This document shows, piece after piece, positions 51,161 through 59,710 of a stretch of 64,000 nucleotides of DNA (position 1 is its first letter; each line of letters opens with the position of its first letter). Source of the DNA: JAXMHB01 sp046346965 (lineage in GTDB: Bacteria > Pseudomonadota > Gammaproteobacteria > Xanthomonadales > SZUA-5); NCBI GenBank assembly GCA_046346965.1, contig JAXMHB010000010.1:62001-126000 (forward strand), given 5' to 3'. The translations under genes were made by a program, and so were the position numbers. The notes beneath the pieces are model-generated. The model was not told the origin of the DNA. It did not search any database and saw only the letters and a list, made by a program, of their open reading frames with translations.

Positions 51161-52030
51161 ATGACCACCGAAATCCGCAAGTCCACCCTCCCCGGCATCC
51201 CGGTGTTGCTCGGCCTGCTGCTGTTGATGCTGCTGACGGCGGCCGCGCTGATCCGCGCAGCGGCGATGGATCAACCGGTGATCGCTTTGCTGTGCGCGCT
51301 GATCGGCTTCGTCGAGTTCTTCCTGATCTTCGGTCTGTTCATGGTGCAGCCCAACAATGCGGTGGTGCTGCAGCTGTTTGGTCGCTATGTCGGCACCGTC
51401 CGCGACGAGGGCCTGCGCTGGGCCAATCCTTTCTATTCCAAGCGCGCACTGTCGCTGCGGGTGCGCAACTTCGAATCCAACAAGCTGAAGGTGAACGATC
51501 TGGACGGCTCGCCGATCGAGATCGCCTCGGTGGTGGTGTGGCAGGTGGTGGATTCGGCCGAAGCGATGTTCCAGGTCGATGACTACGAGAACTTCGTGCA
51601 CGTGCAATCGGAGTCGGCGCTGCGCCAGATGGCCACCACCTACCCCTACGACAAGCACGAGGACGAGCAGATCGCGCTGCGCAGTCACTCGCACGAGGTG
51701 TCCGAGCATCTGCAGAAGGAGATCCAGGAACGCCTGACCCAGGCCGGCGTCAAAGTGCTGGAGGCGCGTATCAGCCATCTGGCCTACGCCCCGGAGATCG
51801 CCGGTGCGATGCTGCGCCGCCAGCAGGCCAACGCGGTCATCGCCGCACGCACCCGGATCGTCGAGGGCGCCGTCAGCATGGTCGAAATGGCGCTCGACCA
51901 ACTGGCCAAGCGTGGCGTGATTCAGCTCGATGAGGAGCGCAAGGCGGCGATGGTCAGCAATCTGCTGGTGGTGCTGTGCAGCGAGAACGAGGCGCAGCCG
52001 GTGCTGAACGCGGGCAGCCTGTACGGCTGA
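51161..52030 (+). CDS. SPFH/Band 7 membrane protein
   Basis: A 289-residue protein with two N-terminal membrane segments (VLLGLLLLMLLTAAALI, VIALLCALIGFVEFFLIFG), then VQPNNAVVLQLFGRYVGTV and the SPFH domain with NPFYSKRALSLRVRNFESNKL. The C-terminal coiled coil ends in RGVIQLDEERKAAMVSNLLV. SPFH proteins scaffold membrane regions. It is coupled by six bases to a small ribbon-helix-helix gene. Confidence 0.9.
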   Translation: MTTEIRKSTLPGIPVLLGLLLLMLLTAAALIRAAAMDQPVIALLCALIGFVEFFLIFGLFMVQPNNAVVLQLFGRYVGTVRDEGLRWANPFYSKRALSLRVRNFESNKLKVNDLDGSPIEIASVVVWQVVDSAEAMFQVDDYENFVHVQSESALRQMATTYPYDKHEDEQIALRSHSHEVSEHLQKEIQERLTQAGVKVLEARISHLAYAPEIAGAMLRRQQANAVIAARTRIVEGAVSMVEMALDQLAKRGVIQLDEERKAAMVSNLLVVLCSENEAQPVLNAGSLYG

Positions 52031-52036
52031 TCTGCC

Positions 52037-52222
52037 ATGGCCGAGCGCAAAGCCTATCCGCTGCGGATCAGCGCCGAAGTCCTCGACGCCATGCAGCGCT
52101 GGGCCGATGACGAGTTGCGCAGCATGAATGCGCAGATCGAGTACGTACTGCGCGATGCCTTACGCCGCGGCGGGCGCCTGAAAGCACCGCCCGCCGCGGT
52201 GCCTGACGAATCCGAATCCTGA
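52037..52222 (+). CDS. Arc-type ribbon-helix-helix protein
   Basis: A 61-residue protein starting MAERKAYPLRISAEVLDAM. The strand KAYPLRISAEV followed by two helices (DAMQRWADDELR, SMNAQIEYVLRDAL) is the ribbon-helix-helix fold of Arc-like DNA-binding proteins. It begins six bases after the SPFH stop, and pairing of an SPFH gene with an Arc-type gene is a recurring arrangement in bacteria that I recall. It may regulate its own operon. Confidence 0.82.
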   Translation: MAERKAYPLRISAEVLDAMQRWADDELRSMNAQIEYVLRDALRRGGRLKAPPAAVPDESES

Positions 52223-52256
52223 GCATGCGGTTGCGCCACAGCCGCCGGAGATGATC

Positions 52257-53573
52257 ATGAGCATGAAGCGAGTCTTGGCCGGCCTGAGTCTGGCCCTGTG
52301 CGCCGACGCGCACGCGGCGGAAGCCTGTGTGGAACGGGCCCAGCAGATCCTGCAAGCACTGGATCGCGGCGAGTACGAGCAGGCTCGCGCGGATTTCGAC
52401 GCGCGCATGCAGGCCGGTCTCAGCGCCGATCAGCTGGCGCAGGTGTGGAAGGCGCTGCCGCAGCAGGCCGGCGCCCGCAAGCAGGTCGGGCCGGCGCGCC
52501 TGTCCGGGCAAACCGCCATCATCCCGATCGAGCACGCGCTGGCGTGGCTGGAGCTGCAGGTCAGCTGCAACAGCGAGGGCCAGGTGACCGGCCTGTACGT
52601 GCGGCCGGGCCAGGCCCCGGCGGCGCCGAGCGCGCCCGAGCAGAGCGCGGTCTGGACCGAGCAGGAACTGGAGATCGCCACCGGCGCGCTCAAGCTGCCG
52701 GGCACACTGACGTTGCCGCGCGAGGACCTACACGCCGTCGTTGTGTTGGTGCACGGCTCCGGCGCCCATGATCGCGACGAGACCATCGGCCCCAACAAGG
52801 TGTTTCGCGACCTCGCCCACGGTCTGGCCGCGCACGGGATCGCCGTGTTGCGCTACGAAAAGCGCAGCAAGGCCAAGCCGGAGTGGTTTTCCGGCCGCAG
52901 CTACACGGTGCAGGACGAGGTGATCGACGACGTCCTCGCTGCGCTGAATGCGCTGGACGCCGTCGAGCGCCTGCAGGAGCAGCCGCGCTTCGTGCTCGGC
53001 CACAGCCTGGGCGCCATGCTCGCGCCGCGTATCGCCTCGCAGCGCCCGGGACTCGCCGGCATCGCGCTGCTCGCCGCACCGGCGCGCCCGCTGCCGGATC
53101 TGATCGACGAGCAAATGCGCTATCTGGTCGAGGTCGACGGCAAAGTTGACGAGGCCGAGCGCGCCAAGCTGAAGGAACTGGAACCGGTGCTGGCGCGCGT
53201 ACGTGCGCTCAGCGACGATGATCGCGCGGATCCGACGCCGATCTTCGGCGCCCCGGCCGCCTACTGGCTGGATCTGGCCAACTACGACCCGAGGGCGCAG
53301 GCGCGTCGACTGGCGCTGCCGACGCTGCTGCTGCAGGGCGAGGGCGATTATCAGGTCACCATGAACAAGGACTACGCGCAATGGACTGCTGCGCTAGGAA
53401 AGGAAGCCTGGTTCAGCGCGCACAGCTACGCCGGCCTGAGTCACCAGTTCATGCCCGCCGGCAGCCCACCCTCGCCGGCCGACTACCAACGCCCAGCCCA
53501 GGTTGATTCCAAGGTGATCCAGACGCTGGCCGATTGGATCACGAGCACGGCGGCTGCCGCGGACGCTGGCTAG
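52257..53573 (+). CDS. Exported alpha/beta hydrolase with DUF3887-like N-terminus
   Basis: A 438-residue protein. A signal peptide (MSMKRVLAGLSLALCADAHA) is followed by an N-terminal domain (residues about 22-120) like DUF3887, then a hydrolase domain. The motif VLVHGSGAHDRDETIGPNKV gives the oxyanion loop, LGHSLGAMLAP the nucleophile serine, and a later histidine in GLSHQFM. ATG at 52257 has GGAG six bases upstream; an in-frame ATG two codons earlier is weaker. Stop overlaps the convergent VOC gene by four bases. Confidence 0.85.
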   Translation: MSMKRVLAGLSLALCADAHAAEACVERAQQILQALDRGEYEQARADFDARMQAGLSADQLAQVWKALPQQAGARKQVGPARLSGQTAIIPIEHALAWLELQVSCNSEGQVTGLYVRPGQAPAAPSAPEQSAVWTEQELEIATGALKLPGTLTLPREDLHAVVVLVHGSGAHDRDETIGPNKVFRDLAHGLAAHGIAVLRYEKRSKAKPEWFSGRSYTVQDEVIDDVLAALNALDAVERLQEQPRFVLGHSLGAMLAPRIASQRPGLAGIALLAAPARPLPDLIDEQMRYLVEVDGKVDEAERAKLKELEPVLARVRALSDDDRADPTPIFGAPAAYWLDLANYDPRAQARRLALPTLLLQGEGDYQVTMNKDYAQWTAALGKEAWFSAHSYAGLSHQFMPAGSPPSPADYQRPAQVDSKVIQTLADWITSTAAAADAG

Positions 53574-53992
53574 CCGGCAGCGCCCTGCCCTGCCTGGTCG
53601 TGATAGTGCAGCAGATCCCACAGATTGCCGTAGAGATCTTCGAACACCGCCACGGTACCGTAGCCCTGCTCGCTGGGCGGCCGTACAAAGCGCACGCCGC
53701 GGTCCAGCATGGCCCGATAATCGCGCCAGAAATCATCGGTTTGCAAAAACAGGAAGACGCGCCCGCCACTCTGGTGACCGACACAGGCGAGTTGCTCCGG
53801 CGTACTCGCCCGAGCCAGCAGCAGCGCGCAGCCGCCGCCGGCGCCGGGTGGCCGAATCAGCACCCAGCGCTTGTGCTGCGCCGGGATCGGGGTGTCCTCG
53901 ATCAACTCGAAACCCAGCACCCCGCAGTAAAACGCCAGTGCCTCCTCGTACTCGCGGACCAGCAAGGCAATCTGGGCAATGGACTGGGGCAT
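53570..53992 (-). CDS. VOC family protein (glyoxalase/bleomycin resistance fold)
   Basis: A 140-residue protein with paired beta-alpha-beta modules: ALLVREYEEALAFYCGVLGF in the first half and VFEDLYGNLWDLLHY at the end, with the metal-ligand positions typical of the VOC superfamily. The substrate is not predictable. Start at 53992. It is convergent with the hydrolase and overlaps it by four bases. Confidence 0.85.
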   Translation of the reverse strand: MPQSIAQIALLVREYEEALAFYCGVLGFELIEDTPIPAQHKRWVLIRPPGAGGGCALLLARASTPEQLACVGHQSGGRVFLFLQTDDFWRDYRAMLDRGVRFVRPPSEQGYGTVAVFEDLYGNLWDLLHYHDQAGQGAAG

Positions 53993-54074
53993 GGCGGCGC
54001 GGCACCTCGGCAGGCGTGAGCGGCGCGGAGCGCGCCGCCAGCACAGCAAGCCTACACGGTGCGCAGACGCCGCC

Positions 54075-55394
54075 TCACATGCGCGAGCTGCGATCCACCA
54101 GCCAGACCTCCACGCGCTCATTGCGCGCCTGCCCGCTGGGCGCGACCGCGATGCCGCCGACGAATCCGCGGCTGATCTCGGTGGCCACGCCGCGGGCCGC
54201 CAACAGCTGCGCGATGATGTCGACGCGGTCATTGACCGTCAGCAACGTGATGATCGGCGTGCGCTCGCCCGGTGCGGCAAAACCGGCCAGACGCAAGGCT
54301 TTGCCCTGGTTTTCCGGCCGCTGCATGAAGGCGCCCAGGCGCTCGATGTCGCGCATGCCGCGACTGTCGAGTGTGGAGCTCTCCGGCCGAAAGCGAAAGT
54401 TCACCGACAGGCGCTCGGCGTCGGCGACCACCGCGTAATAGCCCTCCGGGTTGCCCGCTACCGGCTCGGCCTCAGCGACAAACACATTCTGGGCCACGAA
54501 GCCGATGCTGCTGACCACCGCCTGGCCAGCCGGCGCCAGCACGAAACGCAGAAAATCTTGCACCTCGGCGGAGGCGTTTTGCGCCGAATACAGATACAAG
54601 CGGCGCGCCAGCAGGTAGTCCTCGGTGGAAATGCTCAGGCTGTCCGGCCGCAGCGGCAGCGTCGCGCCCTGAAACACCGCCAGCGCCTTGGACTGGCGCA
54701 CATAGGAATAGCCGACGAAGCCCAGTGCCGACGGATCGCCGGCCACCGCCGCCTCCAGATCGCGCGAGGACTCAAAGCGCTGCGTGGTCGGCGCCAGCGC
54801 GCGCTCACCCAGCACCATCGACTTGAAGCTGTCGTAAGTGCCGGACTGGTCGTCGCGGCCGTACAGGTGGATCGGGCGATTCGGACCGCCGAAGGCCGAC
54901 CAGTTCTGCACCTCGCCGGCATAGGCGCGACGGATCTGATCTATGGACAACTGTGCCAGCGGGTTATCGGGGTGCACGATCAGCGCCAGACCATCGAGGG
55001 CGATGACGTGTTCTTGCTCGGCCGAATGCAGATCGCCGATCGCTGCTTTGGCCGCCTCCACCTCCTCCGGTTTCGCCGCCCGCGAGGCCATCCAGAGATC
55101 AGCCTGAGCCGACACCAGATCGGCGTAGCCGGTGTTGGTGCCGTGCGCCTTGACGATGCCGATGAAGCGCTCGCCGCGCGCGTTCCGACCCTCGACGCGA
55201 TACTCCTCGGCGCCCGCGTCGGCGGTTTGCACGCCGACGTAGCCGCGCTGGCGCGCGTAGGCGGCCAGTAACTCCGGCCCCAGCTTTGAACCCACGGTGT
55301 TCGAGCCGTGCAGGCGAATCGTCAGATCCGCCGACCAGCCCGGAATCAGCAGACTCCACAGCAGCAGCGCGGCTATCCATCGCAGCACTTGCAT
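54075..55394 (-). CDS. PstS-like binding protein fused to an OmpA-type domain
   Basis: A 439-residue exported protein with a signal peptide (MQVLRWIAALLLWSLLIPGW). Residues about 25-320 form a phosphate-binding-protein (PBP-like) domain with LHGSNTVGSKLGPELL and GRDDQSGTYDSFKSMVLG. The C-terminal 110 residues form an OmpA-like peptidoglycan-binding domain (NFRFRPESSTLDSRG, GEAAR-type ARNERVEVWLVD). The fusion would tether a substrate-binding domain to the cell wall. No pst transporter genes are near, so it may be a sensor rather than a transporter component. Confidence 0.88.
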   Translation of the reverse strand: MQVLRWIAALLLWSLLIPGWSADLTIRLHGSNTVGSKLGPELLAAYARQRGYVGVQTADAGAEEYRVEGRNARGERFIGIVKAHGTNTGYADLVSAQADLWMASRAAKPEEVEAAKAAIGDLHSAEQEHVIALDGLALIVHPDNPLAQLSIDQIRRAYAGEVQNWSAFGGPNRPIHLYGRDDQSGTYDSFKSMVLGERALAPTTQRFESSRDLEAAVAGDPSALGFVGYSYVRQSKALAVFQGATLPLRPDSLSISTEDYLLARRLYLYSAQNASAEVQDFLRFVLAPAGQAVVSSIGFVAQNVFVAEAEPVAGNPEGYYAVVADAERLSVNFRFRPESSTLDSRGMRDIERLGAFMQRPENQGKALRLAGFAAPGERTPIITLLTVNDRVDIIAQLLAARGVATEISRGFVGGIAVAPSGQARNERVEVWLVDRSSRM

Positions 55395-55465
55395 GTTCCC
55401 ACTCCGGACGATGTCGATGTCCAGACCCTAGGGAACTCCCGTGACGCAGCGATGGCCGCCGGATG

Positions 55466-55864
55466 TCAGCCAGACGGTGGTGTCGTCGGCGTCTCGTGAT
55501 CACGCACCGAGCGCGCGACCAGCCCGACGCCAGCCGCCACCAATCCCAACATGATCAGGGTGTTGTAGAGGCTGGTCGGCGCGAAATAGATGCGCAGATT
55601 GGCAATCACGCCGGCGCCGATCACCAACAAGCCAGCCGAGACCAGGAACCAGCCCAGGATGGACTTGCCGTTGTAGAACACCACCACCAGCCCCAGCAGG
55701 AAGGGAATCAGCGACAGCCCGAAAGCGTCGTAGCCGAACAAGCTCCAGCCGCCACTGGTGACGATCACCTGCTTCATCAGCAGGTAGCCGCCCACCACGA
55801 TCATGCCCAAGCCCAACAAGAACTCACCGAGCCCCCCCGGCGTCCCGCCCGCGCCTCGCATCAT
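55466..55864 (-). CDS. Small membrane protein, unknown function
   Basis: A 132-residue protein with about four membrane helices (FLLGLGMIVVGGYLLMKQVI, LSLIPFLLGLVVVFYNG, ILGWFLVSAGLLVIGAGVIA and LIMLGLVAAGVGLVARS). A glycine-rich N-terminus precedes them. I do not recognise the family. It lies 71 bases before the PstS-OmpA start on the same strand and may be co-expressed. Confidence 0.65.
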   Translation of the reverse strand: MMRGAGGTPGGLGEFLLGLGMIVVGGYLLMKQVIVTSGGWSLFGYDAFGLSLIPFLLGLVVVFYNGKSILGWFLVSAGLLVIGAGVIANLRIYFAPTSLYNTLIMLGLVAAGVGLVARSVRDHETPTTPPSG

Positions 55865-55889
55865 GTCGCCCCTTCCACCGTCGCCAGGC

Positions 55890-56250
55890 GCAGTATGCCA
55901 AGCACGCCGGGCAGCGTTGCTAGGCTTGTGTTAAGCGGGCGGTAGCGGCCCCCGCAGGGCGCCGGTCCCCCGGCACCTGCACGGACCGGCGACTGCAAGC
56001 GTCAACAGCAGCGGCGCAGGAGCGCCGCCCTCCCGTTCGCGGTCGATGTCGGCGCCGCGCCCTCCACGCCCCGTGCTCGCGCTGTCGCGTGCCCTCGTGC
56101 CCTCGTATCGCGTGCCCTCGTGTTTGCCCTCGTGCCCTCGCATCACGTGCCCTCGTGTTTGCCCTCGTGCCCTCGTATCGCGTGCCCTCGCGCCTCACGC
56201 CCGGCGCCATTCGTTGCCTTTCGGGCTATTGCATGCAGGCCTGCAGGGAC
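55890..56250 (+). repeat. TGCCCTCG minisatellite upstream of the BNR gene
   Basis: From about 56087 to 56205 the unit TGCCCTCG recurs, grouped in a 35-base super-repeat (CCCTCG, TGCCCTCG, TATCGCG, TGCCCTCG, TGTTTG), a multiple of seven. Related sequence in inverse orientation (GAGGGCACGAGG) stands at 59424-59560. It occupies the promoter region; the rest of the spacer has no supported gene. Confidence 0.75.
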
Positions 56251-56287
56251 TATCGTCGCCGGCTACTCTGGCTCCGAGGATCTGGCG

Positions 56288-59200
56288 ATGGCGCGCACTG
56301 TGGCGGTGATGTTGGCCCTGTGGATTCCCCTGGGCGCGCTGGCGGCGGAGGCGTCGGATCCGCTCAAGGGTCTCGGCTATCGGCAGATCGGGCCCAACAT
56401 CAACGGACGCGTGACCCAGGCATCCGGGGTGGAGGGCGACCCGTACACCTGGTACCTGGCGGCGGCGCAGGGTGGCGTCTGGAAGAGCAGCGACGGCGGC
56501 CATCACTGGGATCCGATTTTCGACGAGATGCCGAGCCAATCCGTCGGCGCGCTGGCGGTGGCGCCGTCCGATCCCAACGTGATCTACGTCGGCGGCGGCG
56601 AGGGCAATATCCGCGGCAATGTGCAACCCGGGGCGGGCTTGTTCGTGTCCACCGATGCCGGCCGCACCTGGCAGCACACGCTGAAACTGCGCGCGGCGAT
56701 TGGCCAGATCGCCGTCGATCCGGATAACAGCGACGTCGCCTACGCCGCCGTGCTCGGTTCGCCGTTCAAGGCGGGCAAAGAACGCGGTATCTATCGCACC
56801 CAGGACAGCGGCCAGACCTGGGAAGCGGTGCTGACGGTGGATGCCGACACCGGTGCCAGCGATGTCAGCATCGACCTCAACAACCCGCGCATCGTCTGGG
56901 CCGGCACCTGGCAAACGCGGCGCACGCCCTGGGGCTTGCACAGCGGTGGCGCCGGCAGCGGCCTGTGGCGCTCGACCGACGGTGGCAGCACCTGGACACG
57001 CTGGAAGGCCGGCGAGCATGGTCTGCCGAAGGGCGACTGGGGCAAGGTGGGCGTGGCGGTGTCGCCGGCCGACGGCGATCGCATCTACGCGCTGATCGAG
57101 GCCGAGGACGGCGGCCTGTATCGCTCCGATGACGGCGGCCAGCAGTTCACCCGCGTCAACGACCATTGGGCGCTGCGCCAGCGCGCCTGGTACTACTCGA
57201 CCATTACCGCGGATCCGGACGATCCGGACATAGCCTGGTTCCCGCAGGTGCGCATGCTGCGTACGCGCGACGGCGGCAAGACACTGGAGGTGGTCGAGGG
57301 CTTTGCCCACGGCGATCACCACGATGTGTGGATCGATCCCAGCGACAGCAATCGGGTGATTGCCGCGCACGATGGTGGCGTCGATCTGAGCGTGGACGGC
57401 GGCGGCCATTGGCACAATCCGGCGCTGCCGCTGGGGCAGTTCTACAACATCGACGTCGATCAGCGCGTGCCCTACCACGTCGGTGGCACGCTGCAGGACA
57501 TGGGCACCGCCAGCGGTCCGGCGCTCAGTCTGGCCGGCGATGGCAGCGCGCTGGCGGATTGGCGCTATGTGGGCGGCGGCGAGGCCGGCGATTTCCGCTA
57601 TGACCTGGAAATTCCGGGGCTGGTCTACGCTGGCGAGTACGGCGGCTATCTGACCCGCTATGCCGAAGGTAGCGGTCAGTACCGCAACATCTCCGCCAAG
57701 CCGGAGAACCCCTCGGGCATTCCGCCGAAGGAGCAGGCACAGCGCTTCCAGTGGACGGCGCCGATCGAACTGTCACCGCACGATCCGGCCACGATCTATC
57801 ACGGCGCCAATGTGCTCTATCGCAGCCGCGATCGCGGCGAGACCTGGACCGCGATCAGCGGCGATCTGACCCGCAACGACAAAACCAAGCAGGAATGGTC
57901 GGGCGGGCCAATCACCGGCGACAACACCGGCGTGGAGATCTACGGCACGCTGTTCGCCATCGACGAGTCGCCGCTGACGCGCGGCGAAATCTGGACCGGC
58001 AGCGATGACGGCCTGATCCACGTCAGCCGCGACGATGGCGCCAGCTTCACGCCGGTCACGCCCGAGGATCTGCCGGTCGATGCCACCATCGAATCGCTGC
58101 GCGCCTCGCGCCATCAGGCTGGCCGCGTCTACGCGGTCGCCCATCGTTATCGCCTCGGCGACGACCGCCCCTTTGTCTACGTTTCCGAGGACTACGGCCA
58201 GCGCTGGCGCTCGCTGACGGCGACGCTGCCCGCCGATATGCCGACCTTCAGCATCGTCGAGGACGAGCAGGATCCGCGCACGCTGTACCTGGGCGCCGAG
58301 CGGGCGCTGTACGTGTCCACCGACGCTGGCGCGCACTGGCGCGAGGTGCAGCTCAACCTGCCGCGCGTGGCGGTAACCGATCTCGAAGCGGCGCATGGCG
58401 ATCTGATCATCGGCACGCGCGGCCGCGTGATGTGGGCCTTCGATCAAGTCAGCCTGCTCAAGCAAGCGCTAGCGCGTGAGGGCGAGAGCGCCTGGCTGGC
58501 GCCGACCGCGCGCGGCACCCGCTGGCGCCAGGAAGGTCGCTGGAGTGAGTCCGATGGCAGCAGCAACCCGCCCTACGGCGCCTTGATCAGCTACTACCTG
58601 CCAAAGGCAGTCGAGGGCGAACTGACGCTGCGCATCCTCGGCGCCGACGGACTACTGGTGCGCGTGCTGTCGAGCAAGCCGCTGCCGCCCGATGGCGTGG
58701 TCGGCGATGCCGACGGCCCCAGCGAGGCGCCGAAGCCGGCACTCGAGACCAGTGCTGGCTGGCACCGAGTGAGCTGGGATCTGCGCCACCAGGGCGCCCA
58801 GCTGCTGGAGGCCAAGATTGACGCTGGCGCACCGAACGTAGGGCCTCTGGCGGTGCCCGGCCAGTATCGCGCCGAACTCAATGGCGCCGGCGCCACGCTG
58901 AGCACCACGATCGAAGTGCTCGCCGATCCGCGCAGCCCGGCCGACGCCGCGGCGCTGCAGGCGAACCTGGACTTCGGTTTGCAGCTGCGCGGCGAGCTCG
59001 ATCGCACCCACGCCGGTATCGAGTGGCTGCGCGCCGCACGCGCCCAGGCCAGCGATCTGCGCAAGCGATTGGGCGAGGAAGCGCGCTACGCTGCCGTGGT
59101 GCAGGCCTGCGAGGCGGTGATCGCCGACGCCGACCGCATCGAGGGCCAGCTCCACAATCCGGAAGCCAAGGTGGTGTACGACATCCTGCGCGGCCCACGC

Positions 59201-59422
59201 GGCGCGCGGCTGTACTCGCAGTTGGCGCCGCTGTACTCCTGGTCGCAAGACTCCGACCTCGCCCCCACCGCCGCCATGCGCGAACGCCACGCCGCCCTCG
59301 CCGCGGAACTGGCCGAACGCGAAGCGGCCATCGCAGCAATGCACCAAGGCTCGATCCAGACACTCGAAGCCGCCGTCACGGCCGCAGCACTGCCGCGGCT
59401 GATCCTGCCGGAACGGCAGTAG
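56288..59422 (+). CDS. Large exported BNR/Asp-box repeat protein (sortilin-like propeller)
   Basis: A 1044-residue protein with a signal peptide (MARTVAVMLALWIPLGALAA). Repeated Asp-box motifs (GGVWKSSDGGHHW, GLFVSTDAGRTW, GIYRTQDSGQTW, GLWRSTDGGSTW, GLYRSDDGGQQF, LYVSTDAGAHW) indicate a beta-propeller of the VPS10/sialidase type, often annotated as glycosyl hydrolase with no proven activity. The C-terminal 350 residues form a beta-sandwich, then helices. A GAGG site precedes the ATG at 56288; a longer frame into the minisatellite is rejected. Confidence 0.82.
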   Translation: MARTVAVMLALWIPLGALAAEASDPLKGLGYRQIGPNINGRVTQASGVEGDPYTWYLAAAQGGVWKSSDGGHHWDPIFDEMPSQSVGALAVAPSDPNVIYVGGGEGNIRGNVQPGAGLFVSTDAGRTWQHTLKLRAAIGQIAVDPDNSDVAYAAVLGSPFKAGKERGIYRTQDSGQTWEAVLTVDADTGASDVSIDLNNPRIVWAGTWQTRRTPWGLHSGGAGSGLWRSTDGGSTWTRWKAGEHGLPKGDWGKVGVAVSPADGDRIYALIEAEDGGLYRSDDGGQQFTRVNDHWALRQRAWYYSTITADPDDPDIAWFPQVRMLRTRDGGKTLEVVEGFAHGDHHDVWIDPSDSNRVIAAHDGGVDLSVDGGGHWHNPALPLGQFYNIDVDQRVPYHVGGTLQDMGTASGPALSLAGDGSALADWRYVGGGEAGDFRYDLEIPGLVYAGEYGGYLTRYAEGSGQYRNISAKPENPSGIPPKEQAQRFQWTAPIELSPHDPATIYHGANVLYRSRDRGETWTAISGDLTRNDKTKQEWSGGPITGDNTGVEIYGTLFAIDESPLTRGEIWTGSDDGLIHVSRDDGASFTPVTPEDLPVDATIESLRASRHQAGRVYAVAHRYRLGDDRPFVYVSEDYGQRWRSLTATLPADMPTFSIVEDEQDPRTLYLGAERALYVSTDAGAHWREVQLNLPRVAVTDLEAAHGDLIIGTRGRVMWAFDQVSLLKQALAREGESAWLAPTARGTRWRQEGRWSESDGSSNPPYGALISYYLPKAVEGELTLRILGADGLLVRVLSSKPLPPDGVVGDADGPSEAPKPALETSAGWHRVSWDLRHQGAQLLEAKIDAGAPNVGPLAVPGQYRAELNGAGATLSTTIEVLADPRSPADAAALQANLDFGLQLRGELDRTHAGIEWLRAARAQASDLRKRLGEEARYAAVVQACEAVIADADRIEGQLHNPEAKVVYDILRGPRGARLYSQLAPLYSWSQDSDLAPTAAMRERHAALAAELAEREAAIAAMHQGSIQTLEAAVTAAALPRLILPERQ

Positions 59423-59710
59423 CACGCAGACAGCACGAGGGCACGTTCAAGCAAAGCGGAGGGCACGAGGGGAGAGCTGCGGCGCCTGCGCGGCACCGCC
59501 GCGCGCCGCACCGAGCGCCCGGAGGCTATGCCGACGGGCCGGATCGAGGGCACGAGCCGAGGCAAGAGGCGACCACCTGTCGGGAATCGGCGCACGCTTG
59601 GGACATGCGGGCCTTTCCCTTGCCGCATGCCCCCTGCCCCGCCTTTGCGCTGTACTGCCCTCCCGCAGTTATGATCCTTCATTGACCTTGCGCACTCGGC
59701 CGGCGGGACC
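59423..59710 (-). repeat. GAGGGCACGAGG repeats between BNR and kinase genes
   Basis: Copies of AGGGCACGAGG at about 59438, 59467 and 59539 are the inverse of the array before the BNR gene. Near 59624-59650 is CATGCCCCCTGCCCCGC, a piece of the dispersed repeat. No gene in this 288-base stretch. Confidence 0.65.
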
